A stretch of 64,000 nucleotides of DNA from Chloroflexota bacterium. GTDB lineage: Bacteria; Chloroflexota; Anaerolineae; Aggregatilineales; Phototrophicaceae. Below, in pieces: positions 46,196 to 54,795 of this stretch. The stretch lies in NCBI GenBank assembly GCA_011525385.1, contig WTGF01000086.1, positions 96,425 to 160,424 on the forward strand, in the 5' to 3' direction. The position numbers were made by a program, and so were the translations under genes. The stretch's first letter is position 1. Every line of letters begins with the position of its first letter. Under the pieces are notes generated by a model that was not told the origin of the DNA, did no database searches, and saw only the letters and a program-made list of their open reading frames with translations.

Positions 46196-47704
46196 TTGAA
46201 GACGCTTGGCGCTCTGAGTTATTTCATCTTGCTTTGCATGTTCTTAAGTTTCTCGTGCATGCTGTTGGCGCAAGGGCAGAACAATTCCGTCCTGACAGTA
46301 CACGTGGTGCAGCGCGGCGAAAACCTGTTTCGGATTGCTTTGCAGTACGATCTCTTTGCCAATGAGGTGGCCAAAGCCAACGGTATCACTGACAACGATA
46401 GCATCGTCGTCGGTCAACGCCTGATCATTCCCCTCATACAGGACACACCGGATGAACCGCTCGCGCATACCGCCCTGGCCGGCGAAACCATTCATAGTAT
46501 CGCGACTGCTTATGGAAAGACCGTAGGCGAGCTCTTGTCTCTAAACGGACTCGCTGAAGATGCGGAAGTCTATGTCGGGCAGCGTCTTGTTATTGTTCCG
46601 GGAGAGCTCGAGGCGGATCCAACGCCGACCTTGGTCCAACCCGTCGATGAAGAATCAACGCCGGCATCTTCGCAGCCGGTTTCTGCCGGGGCGACAAATC
46701 CTTCGGGGCTCATACTGGGAGATCCTGATTTCGCCTTTGTCCACACGGTTGAGGCGGGTGATACCGTATTCGACATCGGCATGCGCTTCAACTTGACAGT
46801 CAGCGAAATCGCCAAAGGAAACAATTTGCAGGACCCAACCAAGATCTTCATCGGCCAGCGACTCGTTATTCCCGGCATCGAACCCCCTCGGCTGGCGCAT
46901 GATTTGCCGGATATAGTCGATTCGTTCACCATAGATCCGCTGATACTTGAAGAAGGGAGAACCGGCCGTTTCAAAGTCCAGACGACGGTTCCAGTCGAAG
47001 TCAGTGGCATGTTTTTAGGGCAGGAATTGCGTATCATCGGGAGCGAAGACAACACGCGTCACAGCATCATGGTCGGCATCCCGATGTTTACTGAACAAGG
47101 CGTTTACCCGCTGCGGCTCAACCTGGTTGCTGAGGAAGCAAGATCGGTCTCGATCGCGGCCAATCTGCAAATCATAGCCGGAGGATATGGCTATCAGACC
47201 ATTTCAATAAACAATTCTGAATTGTTGTCACCGGCCATGGAGAGCGAAGAGCTCGCCCTGCTGGTCCGGGTAACAAGTCCATTCACCGAAGAGAAATACT
47301 GGAACGCATCGCTAAGCCTGCCTGCCGCAGCAACGATGAACGCGCGTTTTGGCACCCTTCGCTCGTATAACGGCAGCGCCTACGACCGATATCATCATGG
47401 CGTCGATTTCGCAGGCGCCACGGGAACCCCGGTTTTAGCCGCGGCCGACGGGGTAGTTGTCCTGGCAGATACGCTCAACATTCGCGGTCGCACGACCGTC
47501 ATTGATCATGGCTGGGGGCTGTATACGGCCTACGCGCACCAAGACAGCATTCAAGTGAGCTTGGGCGAGCAAGTGACTTCCGGTCAAATCATCGGCGCCA
47601 TTGGTTCAACCGGTAGAAGCACGGGTCCCCATTTACACTGGGAAGCTTGGCTGAATGGTGTGAATGTTGACCCGCTGCAGTGGGTTCAGCAGGTCTTCCC
47701 GTAG
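46196..47704 (+). CDS. Secreted three-LysM M23 metallopeptidase
   Basis: 502 aa. Signal peptide about residues 1-26. LysM modules at about 34-80, 89-136 and 181-227. A beta-rich spacer (230-390) follows. The C-terminal LytM/M23 domain (about 395-500) has YHHGVDFAGATGTPV with the zinc His and Asp, AYAHQDS, and GPHLHWEAW with the HxH pair, so zinc ligands look complete and it should cleave peptidoglycan peptides. Start is TTG at 46196 with AGGAG 5 nt upstream. It lies 332 nt after the LysM-only protein and may have its own promoter. Confidence 0.88.
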   Translation: MKTLGALSYFILLCMFLSFSCMLLAQGQNNSVLTVHVVQRGENLFRIALQYDLFANEVAKANGITDNDSIVVGQRLIIPLIQDTPDEPLAHTALAGETIHSIATAYGKTVGELLSLNGLAEDAEVYVGQRLVIVPGELEADPTPTLVQPVDEESTPASSQPVSAGATNPSGLILGDPDFAFVHTVEAGDTVFDIGMRFNLTVSEIAKGNNLQDPTKIFIGQRLVIPGIEPPRLAHDLPDIVDSFTIDPLILEEGRTGRFKVQTTVPVEVSGMFLGQELRIIGSEDNTRHSIMVGIPMFTEQGVYPLRLNLVAEEARSVSIAANLQIIAGGYGYQTISINNSELLSPAMESEELALLVRVTSPFTEEKYWNASLSLPAAATMNARFGTLRSYNGSAYDRYHHGVDFAGATGTPVLAAADGVVVLADTLNIRGRTTVIDHGWGLYTAYAHQDSIQVSLGEQVTSGQIIGAIGSTGRSTGPHLHWEAWLNGVNVDPLQWVQQVFP

Positions 47705-47723
47705 CTCCGCCGGCTCTTCATCG

Positions 47724-48875
47724 CTAGGATTCGAACGCGCCGTCGAGAGCTTCAAAGTCAGTGAACAGAAAATGGTCGTGGTAGTAGTGGATCCAAAGGA
47801 AAGACAGGATTGCCGTATAATATGCGATATCAAAATGACTGTTGCCGTCAATACCTGGTTTGACGATGCCGGCCAGTGCGTAGACCAGCAAGAAAATGAC
47901 CCCCGAGCCTAGAAGCAACATTGCGCTGAAAGCATAAAGCGCGCGAGCGTCTTTGGTCCGTCGGCTGAACTTCGCCACCAGCGGCGCGTCGCCCTCCAAG
48001 TTGCCAATCATCTGCCGAATCTTGATAATGTAAAAGGTTATCGCCAAATACTGGAACGAATGCCAGGTATTTAGACCTTGGAATGCCGTATCAAGGTTGG
48101 GAAGCATTGGCGTGAAAAACGCCACAGTTACCGTCAAGCCGATGAACACGAACTTAGGAATATTTAGCGTGCCCTGGCGATATTCTGCCAGGGACTTGTA
48201 CAAATACGCTACAAGCGCTGTCACAAATACGATTGTCACAAGAATGAAAAACCACGGATTGTGCGGCTGCTGAAATAGATCCGGGATCGCCTCTCCCAGG
48301 TCGTTTTGGCCGATTTCAAATTGTCCTTGACTAATCTTCCACATCGCAATTGGAAACAGACTGGTCAGCACAATGGCATAATCAATGAATCTCGACACCG
48401 GACTCAACGCGCTCTTGCGCACGAATTTCGCTTCCTTGTGGTTGTAAAGCTCGACGATATAGGTCACCTGATGAAGAACATGAAGCGATGCCCAAAAGAA
48501 GAAAAAGGTGAGCATCAAGTTCAAGTTCAAGAACGCCAGCGATATAACAATGACGGGGATTATGATCGAGGATCGAATCAACGTCGGATACCGCTCTTTG
48601 AAGCCCTCGTCCAAACCTGTGCGTAGGAATGTAGACATCATGTGCGGTCCGCCGATAGCAATTGCGACAAAGGCGTTGACCAAGTTTCGGCTAAAGTCGT
48701 CATCCATGCCCAGTTGCACGCCGAGCAGGTACAGGACATAGGGCAAAGGCACCACAACTACGCTCAAAGTGATGAAGAAAAGATCCCATCGTTTGTTGCG
48801 TAGCCAAAGACCCCCTTTGTCGATCTCCGCTGCATAGATTTCAGATTCTACAAGTGTTATGGCGCTCGTTGCCAA
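47724..48875 (-). CDS. Histidine-rich integral membrane protein, unknown function
   Basis: 383 aa with about nine hydrophobic helices. Conserved-looking His clusters lie at helix ends: IGGPHMMSTFLR, SLHVLHQVTY, NTWHSFQYLAITFY and WIHYYHDHFLF. The spread of His residues across four helices is reminiscent of membrane di-iron oxygenases/desaturases or of the Brp/Blh carotene-cleavage family, but I do not recognise a defining motif, so this is inference. ATG at 48875. It converges on the M23 peptidase gene and is isolated on its strand. Confidence 0.55.
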   Translation of the reverse strand: MATSAITLVESEIYAAEIDKGGLWLRNKRWDLFFITLSVVVVPLPYVLYLLGVQLGMDDDFSRNLVNAFVAIAIGGPHMMSTFLRTGLDEGFKERYPTLIRSSIIIPVIVISLAFLNLNLMLTFFFFWASLHVLHQVTYIVELYNHKEAKFVRKSALSPVSRFIDYAIVLTSLFPIAMWKISQGQFEIGQNDLGEAIPDLFQQPHNPWFFILVTIVFVTALVAYLYKSLAEYRQGTLNIPKFVFIGLTVTVAFFTPMLPNLDTAFQGLNTWHSFQYLAITFYIIKIRQMIGNLEGDAPLVAKFSRRTKDARALYAFSAMLLLGSGVIFLLVYALAGIVKPGIDGNSHFDIAYYTAILSFLWIHYYHDHFLFTDFEALDGAFES

Positions 48876-48973
48876 GGCTATGCTCCAACGTAAATGGCTA
48901 CCATCATTCTACCCCAATTTATTTAGCGATGCAAAGTATATTTCCGTAGATCGACGTTAGAATCGTAGTTCGC

Positions 48974-49285
48974 CTAGGGGATAAAGCCAAACCAGCGACA
49001 GAAGTTAGTTGCGTGCTCGGCGCAACTGGCGGGAGCGTTCAAATACAGGAATACCAGCCCCGAACATCCAAGCAGCCCCACAATAAGCAGCACACAGCCA
49101 CACCAGGCTACCGGACCGCCTTGAAGAATCTCCACAACGATCTCAGCCAAGCCGACGATCACATCGAAGAACCCGCTTACAGCTTGCAAGACGAAGCCGA
49201 TGACAATCAATACCAGGCACAGCAGCGCGCAACCAACCCCAATATATGGCAATAGACTTGGATCAATGTTCTGAAGGAGTTCCAT
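48974..49285 (-). CDS. Small membrane protein, 103 aa
   Basis: Three hydrophobic helices: residues about 12-40, 40-60 and 60-82. Two Cys lie after the last helix (ASCAEHATNFC) and others within (WCGC). No family recognised. ATG at 49285 with GGGGAA 6 nt upstream. It follows the next upstream gene (49306-49770) after 20 nt on the same strand, so the two are likely an operon. Confidence 0.55.
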   Translation of the reverse strand: MELLQNIDPSLLPYIGVGCALLCLVLIVIGFVLQAVSGFFDVIVGLAEIVVEILQGGPVAWCGCVLLIVGLLGCSGLVFLYLNAPASCAEHATNFCRWFGFIP

Positions 49286-49305
49286 CCCTCGTTCCCCATA
49301 CTTGC

Positions 49306-49770
49306 CTATTCTGACGTCGTGCAGCTATTTCCGTACGTTCGTTCCCATGCCCAGGCTGATTCTTCGTCTGCCCGCCCATAGCATTCACAATACGTAACGT
49401 CCTGGTTGCCGCCTTGCGATTCCCAAAGTACAAATCGCACCTTTGTCTCCACACATAGCGACAGGTTATCAGCGTCTGGATTAAAGACTGACGAGGTTTC
49501 GATGCGCAGTCCGCGATCATTCATTTCACTGATTAAGGAAATCAGCAAACGCGGCTGTGAATACGGATTAGGGACTCCGTCCTGCCAGATACGTATTTCG
49601 CCGTTGACTGCCAGATAAAATAGCGCGCATGGCATCAGCAAGAGCATAAACCAAAGCGGCACAAGAAGTCCACATCCGACACGCCGCAACCGATTGGTCC
49701 GTCTGCGACCATCTTCTTGCTGCCTATCAGCTTCCGCATGTGAAAGCGATGCCGGCGTCGCTTCAGACAT
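49306..49770 (-). CDS. Single-pass membrane protein, 154 aa
   Basis: A polar, charged N-terminus (residues 1-32), one long hydrophobic segment (about 33-55, CGLLVPLWFMLLLMPCALFYL) and an extracytoplasmic beta-rich domain of about 95 aa with Cys residues (LSLCVETKV, TYCECYGRA, GNSCTTSE) that may form disulphides. No family recognised. It lies 20 nt upstream of the small three-helix protein. Confidence 0.55.
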   Translation of the reverse strand: MSEATPASLSHAEADRQQEDGRRRTNRLRRVGCGLLVPLWFMLLLMPCALFYLAVNGEIRIWQDGVPNPYSQPRLLISLISEMNDRGLRIETSSVFNPDADNLSLCVETKVRFVLWESQGGNQDVTYCECYGRADEESAWAWERTYGNSCTTSE

Positions 49771-50015
49771 TAAGATAATCCCGTTACTCGCAACTCGGTG
49801 GCATTCTCGCGAATGAACCTGTGCTTACTCTCGTCAAGCAGAAACTGCGAAACCTATTCTAACACTTGTTGGCGCTCGCCTGCCCGCGTCCTGTGACCGT
49901 CAAAGTCGACGCTGTAGCACTGGTATATCCGCGAAACCACATGTACAAGCCCAGCGACAATCGATTTTCATAAGGAACAATCTTGGACGCCGCAGACCTG
50001 TACAGAGCAGCCATT

Positions 50016-50534
50016 TCACGCCGACTCCACGAATCGCAATCTTATCTTATCTTCCTCACTGTAAGCGACATGCGCATACAGTGGGCCTTGCCTGTCTGGG
50101 AAGTTAAAAATGCGCGGGAGCAACTGGGGAAGGTCCTCGACCAGATCATAGTCCAGTACTTTGTCAATTGATATCCATTCCAATGTGCCTTCCGGACTGT
50201 CCGGCTTTAGTTCTCGACTGTCACTAATCGCTGTAAAAATAAAAAGCAGGATGCCACTGGCTTCGCCAGCATCAATATTGTGGATGCTGCACAAACGAAG
50301 CGAATGTACGATCAGACCCGATTCTTCTTCTATCTCTCGCAGCGCGCTACTGCGGACGTCTTCGTCACGTTCGACATGACCGCCCAAACCGTTGTATTGA
50401 TTTGGAAAAACGCGTTTGCCGGCATCTCGCTTCAACATCAACACATCATCGCCGTTTATGACAAAGGACAAGGTTCGTGGCATCGTCAGCCAACGGTCCT
50501 GCGTCGCGTCTGCGCCCTGTTGCTTGGCTCCCAT
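50016..50534 (-). CDS. Nudix hydrolase
   Basis: 172 aa. The Nudix box GHVERDEDVRSSALREIEEESGL matches Gx5Ex7REUxEExGU fully, so it should hydrolyse a nucleoside diphosphate derivative with Mg; the substrate is not predictable, though the start MPRTLSFVINGDDVLMLKR resembles 8-oxo-dGTPase-like members. ATG at 50534 has a GAGGGGG 6 nt upstream, and this leaves 89 nt to the divergent ParB-like gene. A later ATG (MPRTLSF) at 50483 is possible. Confidence 0.82.
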   Translation of the reverse strand: MGAKQQGADATQDRWLTMPRTLSFVINGDDVLMLKRDAGKRVFPNQYNGLGGHVERDEDVRSSALREIEEESGLIVHSLRLCSIHNIDAGEASGILLFIFTAISDSRELKPDSPEGTLEWISIDKVLDYDLVEDLPQLLPRIFNFPDRQGPLYAHVAYSEEDKIRLRFVESA

Positions 50535-50623
50535 CTCTAGCCCCCTCATGGAAACGATTTCGGCACAATTGCCGTCAAGATTTCTTCGTGATAATCTATT
50601 GGGATATTGTACAAAGGAACGGC

Positions 50624-51442
50624 ATGAAGACGAATCCAATAAGTTCTCCGCCGCCAGATTTGCGGATCGTCAACATTGATGACGTCTTGCCGCACGAAAA
50701 GAGCGACGTACAGCGATCACAACCCTTGATTTCGCGCTTGCGGGGGGCTGAGTACTTCACGAATCCGCCTGTTGTTGCCGCCCTCGGCAACGGCAAATAT
50801 GTTCTGATGGACGGCGCCAATCGACATAGCTCGCTCAAATATCTGGATTATGACCACATCTTGATTCAGGTCGTCGACTATGAATCGCAGTTTATCGAAC
50901 TGGGTGTATGGCAACACATCGTATCGGATTGGCAGACGGACGAGTTCCTTAGCCGGCTGGAAGCCATCTCCGACATAGATATTCGAGACGGCTGGGATTC
51001 CAGCGCAGTTGCGCAGGTCCTGTTACACGAAGGACCGGTTTACGGCATCCATGCCAGCGGGGACAATCTCTTTCAGAGAAACTCCACACTCCGCCGGGTC
51101 GTTGAATCATATCATCGTCATGCGACCCTTTATCGCAGTCCCTTGACCGATCCCAATCAGATCTGGTCCCTCTACCCATGCGCGATCGCGCTTGTAATGT
51201 TCCCCGGGTATCAGCCCCAAGATATTATTGACGCGGCGACGAAAGAAGCCTTCTTGCCGCCAGGCGTAAGCCGCCATATCATCCATGGGCGGGCGCTTAA
51301 GCTCAACTATCCCATGCGCAAGCTGCGCGAGGGAAGCCCGCTAGAAGAAAAAAACCGCGAGTTGAAGCAATGGCTGCAGCGGAAGCTGGCCGAACGCAGC
51401 GTGCGCTATTATGCAGAAGCGACCTATCAATTCGACGAGTGA
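50624..51442 (+). CDS. ParB/sulfiredoxin-superfamily protein (SbnI/SerK-like)
   Basis: 272 aa. The N-terminal 90 residues have the ParB/Srx fold: LRIVNIDDVLPHEKSDVQRS and YVLMDGANRHSSLKYL, the latter being the DGxxR motif. Domain layout and length are close to SbnI and the free-serine kinase SerK, which use this fold for ATP-dependent phosphorylation, rather than to chromosomal ParB, which has an HTH domain. The C-terminal half is helical. ATG at 50624 with AAGGAA. It begins a run of five genes with short gaps; the next encodes an ACT protein, which fits amino-acid sensing. Confidence 0.65.
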   Translation: MKTNPISSPPPDLRIVNIDDVLPHEKSDVQRSQPLISRLRGAEYFTNPPVVAALGNGKYVLMDGANRHSSLKYLDYDHILIQVVDYESQFIELGVWQHIVSDWQTDEFLSRLEAISDIDIRDGWDSSAVAQVLLHEGPVYGIHASGDNLFQRNSTLRRVVESYHRHATLYRSPLTDPNQIWSLYPCAIALVMFPGYQPQDIIDAATKEAFLPPGVSRHIIHGRALKLNYPMRKLREGSPLEEKNRELKQWLQRKLAERSVRYYAEATYQFDE

Positions 51443-51448
51443 CGTTCA

Positions 51449-51889
51449 ATGTCTCAAACAGTTGACGAAGTACTGCGCACCTGTGAGTTTCGGGGCGACG
51501 AGCATAACTATCGATTGTTGAAGCTTCCGGCAAACGGCATCACCGTCGCGGCCGGTATCGTCGCCGAAGCGAGCCTGCCCTTTTCGGCTATGCTCGCGGA
51601 CCAGGATGAAGTGACGATGCTCTTGCCAGATGAGGTCTGTCTGGAATTCCAGCGCCGGCTGAAAATGGCGACGGTAAGCGAAGCCGAGTATCGGCTTATC
51701 ACCGTAGAAGCGGTTCTGGAGCCAGATTTGGTAGGCTTAATCGCGAGGGTCAGCCGATCACTTGCCGAATCAGGGATTCCGGTTCTGGTCTTCGCCGCCT
51801 ACTCTCGGGACCATATCTTTGTACCGGTTGACCGTTTCGACAGGGCGCTCGCCGCCTTGAGGTCCTTGCAAGAATCCATGCAACAATAA
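51449..51889 (+). CDS. ACT-domain protein (CASTOR-like ACT_7)
   Basis: 146 aa. It contains a C-terminal ACT_7-like domain: VSRSLAESGIPVLVFAAYSRDHIFVPVDRFDRAL, as in CASTOR/aspartate-kinase-related ACT proteins. The first half (LLKLPANGITVAAGIV) fits the partner lobe of the same fold. These domains bind amino acids. It begins 6 nt after the ParB/Srx gene and is followed by an unknown gene after 12 nt. Confidence 0.75.
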   Translation: MSQTVDEVLRTCEFRGDEHNYRLLKLPANGITVAAGIVAEASLPFSAMLADQDEVTMLLPDEVCLEFQRRLKMATVSEAEYRLITVEAVLEPDLVGLIARVSRSLAESGIPVLVFAAYSRDHIFVPVDRFDRALAALRSLQESMQQ

Positions 51890-51901
51890 GAAGGTCGCGA
51901 T

Positions 51902-52264
51902 ATGGAGATCCATCTGTTCAACGATGCCAATTTGGTGCCGCAGCCCAAAGACAAGATCCGCATCGAGGCCTTTGGCGCCAGTCCCTATCCCGAAGGTTTT
52001 CGTGTGAAGGTGAACCTAAAACTCACGCCCTTTCAGGAACGACCTAATCTGGTACTTGTCGCCCACCGCGACGATGGCCTTCAGGTGAGTGACTTGGACA
52101 TCATTGCCACAATGCATTATGAAAATGAATTCACAATGCATATTCGTGGCCTGGATGATCCTGTTGGATCCTACACCATGACCGCAGAACTCTATTACGA
52201 GACTCGCGACCCACCGCAGGACAAGTCTCAAATCCAGTTTGAGATCCCGGCGAAAGATCCATGA
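51902..52264 (+). CDS. Unknown beta-rich protein, 120 aa
   Basis: Predicted mainly beta strands, polar and acidic, with no signal peptide or membrane segment. Contains FGASPYPEGFRVKVNLKLTP and GSYTMTAELYYETRDPP. Not ubiquitin-like: it ends in KDP with no di-glycine tail. The JAMM protease gene starts 1 nt after its stop, so they are translated together. No family recognised. Confidence 0.6.
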   Translation: MEIHLFNDANLVPQPKDKIRIEAFGASPYPEGFRVKVNLKLTPFQERPNLVLVAHRDDGLQVSDLDIIATMHYENEFTMHIRGLDDPVGSYTMTAELYYETRDPPQDKSQIQFEIPAKDP

Positions 52265-52265
52265 T

Positions 52266-52817
52266 ATGGTGATTCGTATTCCTTACAGGGTTGCGAGGAT
52301 AATTGTAGACGATGCCAGGGCGCAGGTCCCGAATGAAGCCTGTGGCTTAATCGCCGGAGACGGCAAAACAATCCAGAGCGCAATTCCCCTCTCCAATGTC
52401 GCGTCAAGCAAAGGATCGAGTTTCTCTCTCGAGCCCAAGGAGCAATTGGGCGCCCTCAAGCGCCTTGATGCCGAAAACCTTGTCTGGATGGGGGTCTATC
52501 ATTCACACCCCAATTCGGCTGCCATCCCGTCGAGCGCGGATTTAGAGGAAGTCAGCGATCATGGTCTGCTGCAACTAATCGTATCGCTCGAGAAACACAA
52601 ACCGGAACTCCAGCTTTGGCGCATAGGCGCATCGGGCGTCATGCCGCTCGAGCTGATCTTTGAGACACAGTCCGACGCGAGATTTGATGATGCGACTGCT
52701 CCGTCACAGAAGCAACGCGCCGCCATCGTAGCGGCGGCTATCATCAGCGTGATCCTGATGTTAGCGATATCTTTCACTTTATTGCCGCCCGCCCCTGAAA
52801 TCACGTCGTTCCCGTGA
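52266..52817 (+). CDS. JAMM/MPN metalloprotease with C-terminal membrane anchor
   Basis: 183 aa. Complete JAMM motif: Glu24 in PNEACGLIAG, then H79-S-H81 and Asp92 in VYHSHPNSAAIPSSADLE. JAMM enzymes are zinc peptidases that cut isopeptide bonds or C-terminal extensions of ubiquitin-like or sulphur-carrier proteins. Residues 153-174 are a single C-terminal helix, so the domain faces the cytoplasm. No ThiS/MoaD-like gene is near. ATG at 52266; an upstream extension overlaps the previous gene and is rejected. Confidence 0.8.
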   Translation: MVIRIPYRVARIIVDDARAQVPNEACGLIAGDGKTIQSAIPLSNVASSKGSSFSLEPKEQLGALKRLDAENLVWMGVYHSHPNSAAIPSSADLEEVSDHGLLQLIVSLEKHKPELQLWRIGASGVMPLELIFETQSDARFDDATAPSQKQRAAIVAAAIISVILMLAISFTLLPPAPEITSFP

Positions 52818-52833
52818 TTAGGCGAAAGCACTG

Positions 52834-53673
52834 ATGCTTCTGGAATCCTGCGCTGTCGCAATCACAGGAGTTTTGGGGGGCGGCCTGATTAACGCGCTCG
52901 CGGACGCCCTGCCCTCACGCCAACCTTTGAGGATGCCGCAATACGCGGACGGCAGACGCCGCCCAACGCTTGCCTGGCTCGGGATCGGCGCCTTCATGTT
53001 CAACTTGCGCCGCCTGCCGGAGCCGAGCGCGGACGAGCTTGGGACCACAAGTCTATCAAGCGGACCTGGCGGCGCTTTGCTCAGCTGGCGCTATCCGCTG
53101 ACGGAAATAGCCAGCGCGCTGCTTATGTTACTCTTTTACGCCGATATCCGAGATGAAGCCGCGCTACTGTCAACAGCGACTCTATTTAAGTTTGCTTATG
53201 CCGCGCTCCTTGTGTTGATCACAGTAATTGACCTGGAACACAGGCGCATTCCATTTGCCCTTGCGCTTCCACTGGGCGCGCTGGCTTTGATTGACGCCGC
53301 TCTGATTCCCGTCAGCGAGCCTGGAACCCTTTCGGCCGCAATCGGCGGTTTAACCGGATTCGCCCTCTTTTACGTTGCCTATCTAGGCGGTGTTATGTTC
53401 GCGCGCATGCTGAACCGAAACCGCGGCAAGCCGCTCGCGGGAGGCGCCTTGGGATTTGGAGATGTGGTTTTGATGGCCGCAGTAGGGCTAATAGTCGGTT
53501 TCCCGGGTATCTTGCTGGCGATCACTTTTTCAATTTTCGCAGGCGCGGCCGGCGCCATCGCCGTCGTATGCGCCCGATTTGTGAAGACGGGCAGCTATCA
53601 GCCATTTGCCAAGATACCATACGGCCCGTTTATAGTTGGCAGCGCTGTCTTTGTGCTGTTAATTGCAAATTAG
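52834..53673 (+). CDS. A24-family prepilin peptidase-like membrane protein
   Basis: 279 aa, about seven helices. Two Asp motifs of type IV prepilin peptidases: VIDLEHRRIP and GALGFGDVVLMAAVGLIVG (GxGD). The N-terminal methylase lobe has no CxxC pairs. It would cleave leader peptides of type IV pilin-like proteins, but no pilin or pilus assembly gene lies in the window. ATG at 52834. It is the last of the five-gene run and overlaps the convergent mnmA by 15 nt. Confidence 0.78.
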   Translation: MLLESCAVAITGVLGGGLINALADALPSRQPLRMPQYADGRRRPTLAWLGIGAFMFNLRRLPEPSADELGTTSLSSGPGGALLSWRYPLTEIASALLMLLFYADIRDEAALLSTATLFKFAYAALLVLITVIDLEHRRIPFALALPLGALALIDAALIPVSEPGTLSAAIGGLTGFALFYVAYLGGVMFARMLNRNRGKPLAGGALGFGDVVLMAAVGLIVGFPGILLAITFSIFAGAAGAIAVVCARFVKTGSYQPFAKIPYGPFIVGSAVFVLLIAN

Positions 53674-54795
53674 CTCGGTTTCCGACCGTCCTCGAGCTCG
53701 CTCCATTTCTTCAAATTTGCGAATCACTCCGCCGCCCAGGCAGACGTCTCCGTCATAAATGACGGCTGCCTGCCCCGGCGTAATATCGCGCTGCGGAAGG
53801 TCGAAACGCACATATATTTGATCCTCGCCTCTCGGCTCTAGCATGGCCGGTTGCGCGCGCGCTTTGTAGCGGATCTTTACCCGGGCGCGGAAAGGCCGAG
53901 CCGGAGCTTCGCCGCCGACCCAGTTAACGGAATCCGCGAGCAAGTCATCCCGGCCAAGTTCTTCGCCCGTACCGACCACGAGTAAATTGTCAGCGGGATT
54001 CATCTCCAGGACGTACAAGGGCACATCATAAGACAGGCCGAGTCCCCGGCGCTGACCGATTGTGTAATTGGACAATCCCTGATGCTCCCCCAACAGTTCG
54101 CCATTTTTTCGCACAATTGGGCCGGGTTGCATTAGATCCGGCGCATGCAGGCGCAAGAAATCTCGATAGTCCTTGCCCCCCAGGAAGCACAAATCCTGGC
54201 TGTCCTTCTTGCCTTCCACGTTCAAGCCGAACTTCTTTGCCAGGGCGCGCACTTCTTGTTTGGAAAATTCGCCAACCGGGAACATCGTCCGAGCCAGTTG
54301 TGATTGTCCCATCACGCTCAAGACATAACTCTGGTCCTTGTCGATATCTACGCCGCCCCGCAAGCGGTATTTCCCAGATCTGTCTTGGTCAATGCGCGCG
54401 TAGTGTCCGGTCGCGAGATAGTCGGCGTCCAGCGCCAAGGCATTCTTGAGCAGCCAGTCGAAACGGATATGTCGGTTGCACTGCAAACAGGGATTCGGCG
54501 TGAATCCGTCGCGATGCCCGTCGATGAAGTATTGAACGACCCTATTGCGAAAGACATCCTTGCTATCCAGAACATAGAAGGGAATGCCGAGTTGGTCGGC
54601 AATTCTGCGGGCGTCGGACATCTGCTCCGGTGTACAACAGCGATTATGCGCCGGGCCTCCCAGGGCCTCGTCCGACCAGAGGCGCATCATCATGCCAAGG
54701 ACATCGTAGCCGCGCTCGACCAGCAGTGCCGCAGCGACGGAGCTATCGACGCCGCCGCTCATGGCGACGACAACGCGCGTATTGCTTTCGCTCAT
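53659..54795 (-). CDS. mnmA: tRNA-specific 2-thiouridylase MnmA
   Basis: 378 aa. Adds sulphur to U34 of tRNA Lys/Glu/Gln. PP-loop AMSGGVDSSVAAALL; two catalytic Cys in NPCLQCNRH and DLCFLGGKDY; late C-terminal barrel with ARVKIRYKARAQ. ATG overlaps the stop of the cysteine desulfurase gene (ATGA, 54792-54795), so it is coupled to its sulphur donor. Confidence 0.95.
   Translation of the reverse strand: MSESNTRVVVAMSGGVDSSVAAALLVERGYDVLGMMMRLWSDEALGGPAHNRCCTPEQMSDARRIADQLGIPFYVLDSKDVFRNRVVQYFIDGHRDGFTPNPCLQCNRHIRFDWLLKNALALDADYLATGHYARIDQDRSGKYRLRGGVDIDKDQSYVLSVMGQSQLARTMFPVGEFSKQEVRALAKKFGLNVEGKKDSQDLCFLGGKDYRDFLRLHAPDLMQPGPIVRKNGELLGEHQGLSNYTIGQRRGLGLSYDVPLYVLEMNPADNLLVVGTGEELGRDDLLADSVNWVGGEAPARPFRARVKIRYKARAQPAMLEPRGEDQIYVRFDLPQRDITPGQAAVIYDGDVCLGGGVIRKFEEMERARGRSETELICN

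Noticed and set aside
49983..50171. 62-codon plus-strand frame with AAGGAA before a TTG
   Set aside because: Entirely antisense to the end of the Nudix gene and without family resemblance.
52839..53673. Type IV pilus locus
   Set aside because: Only a prepilin-peptidase-like gene is present; no pilin, PilB/PilC or secretin in the window.
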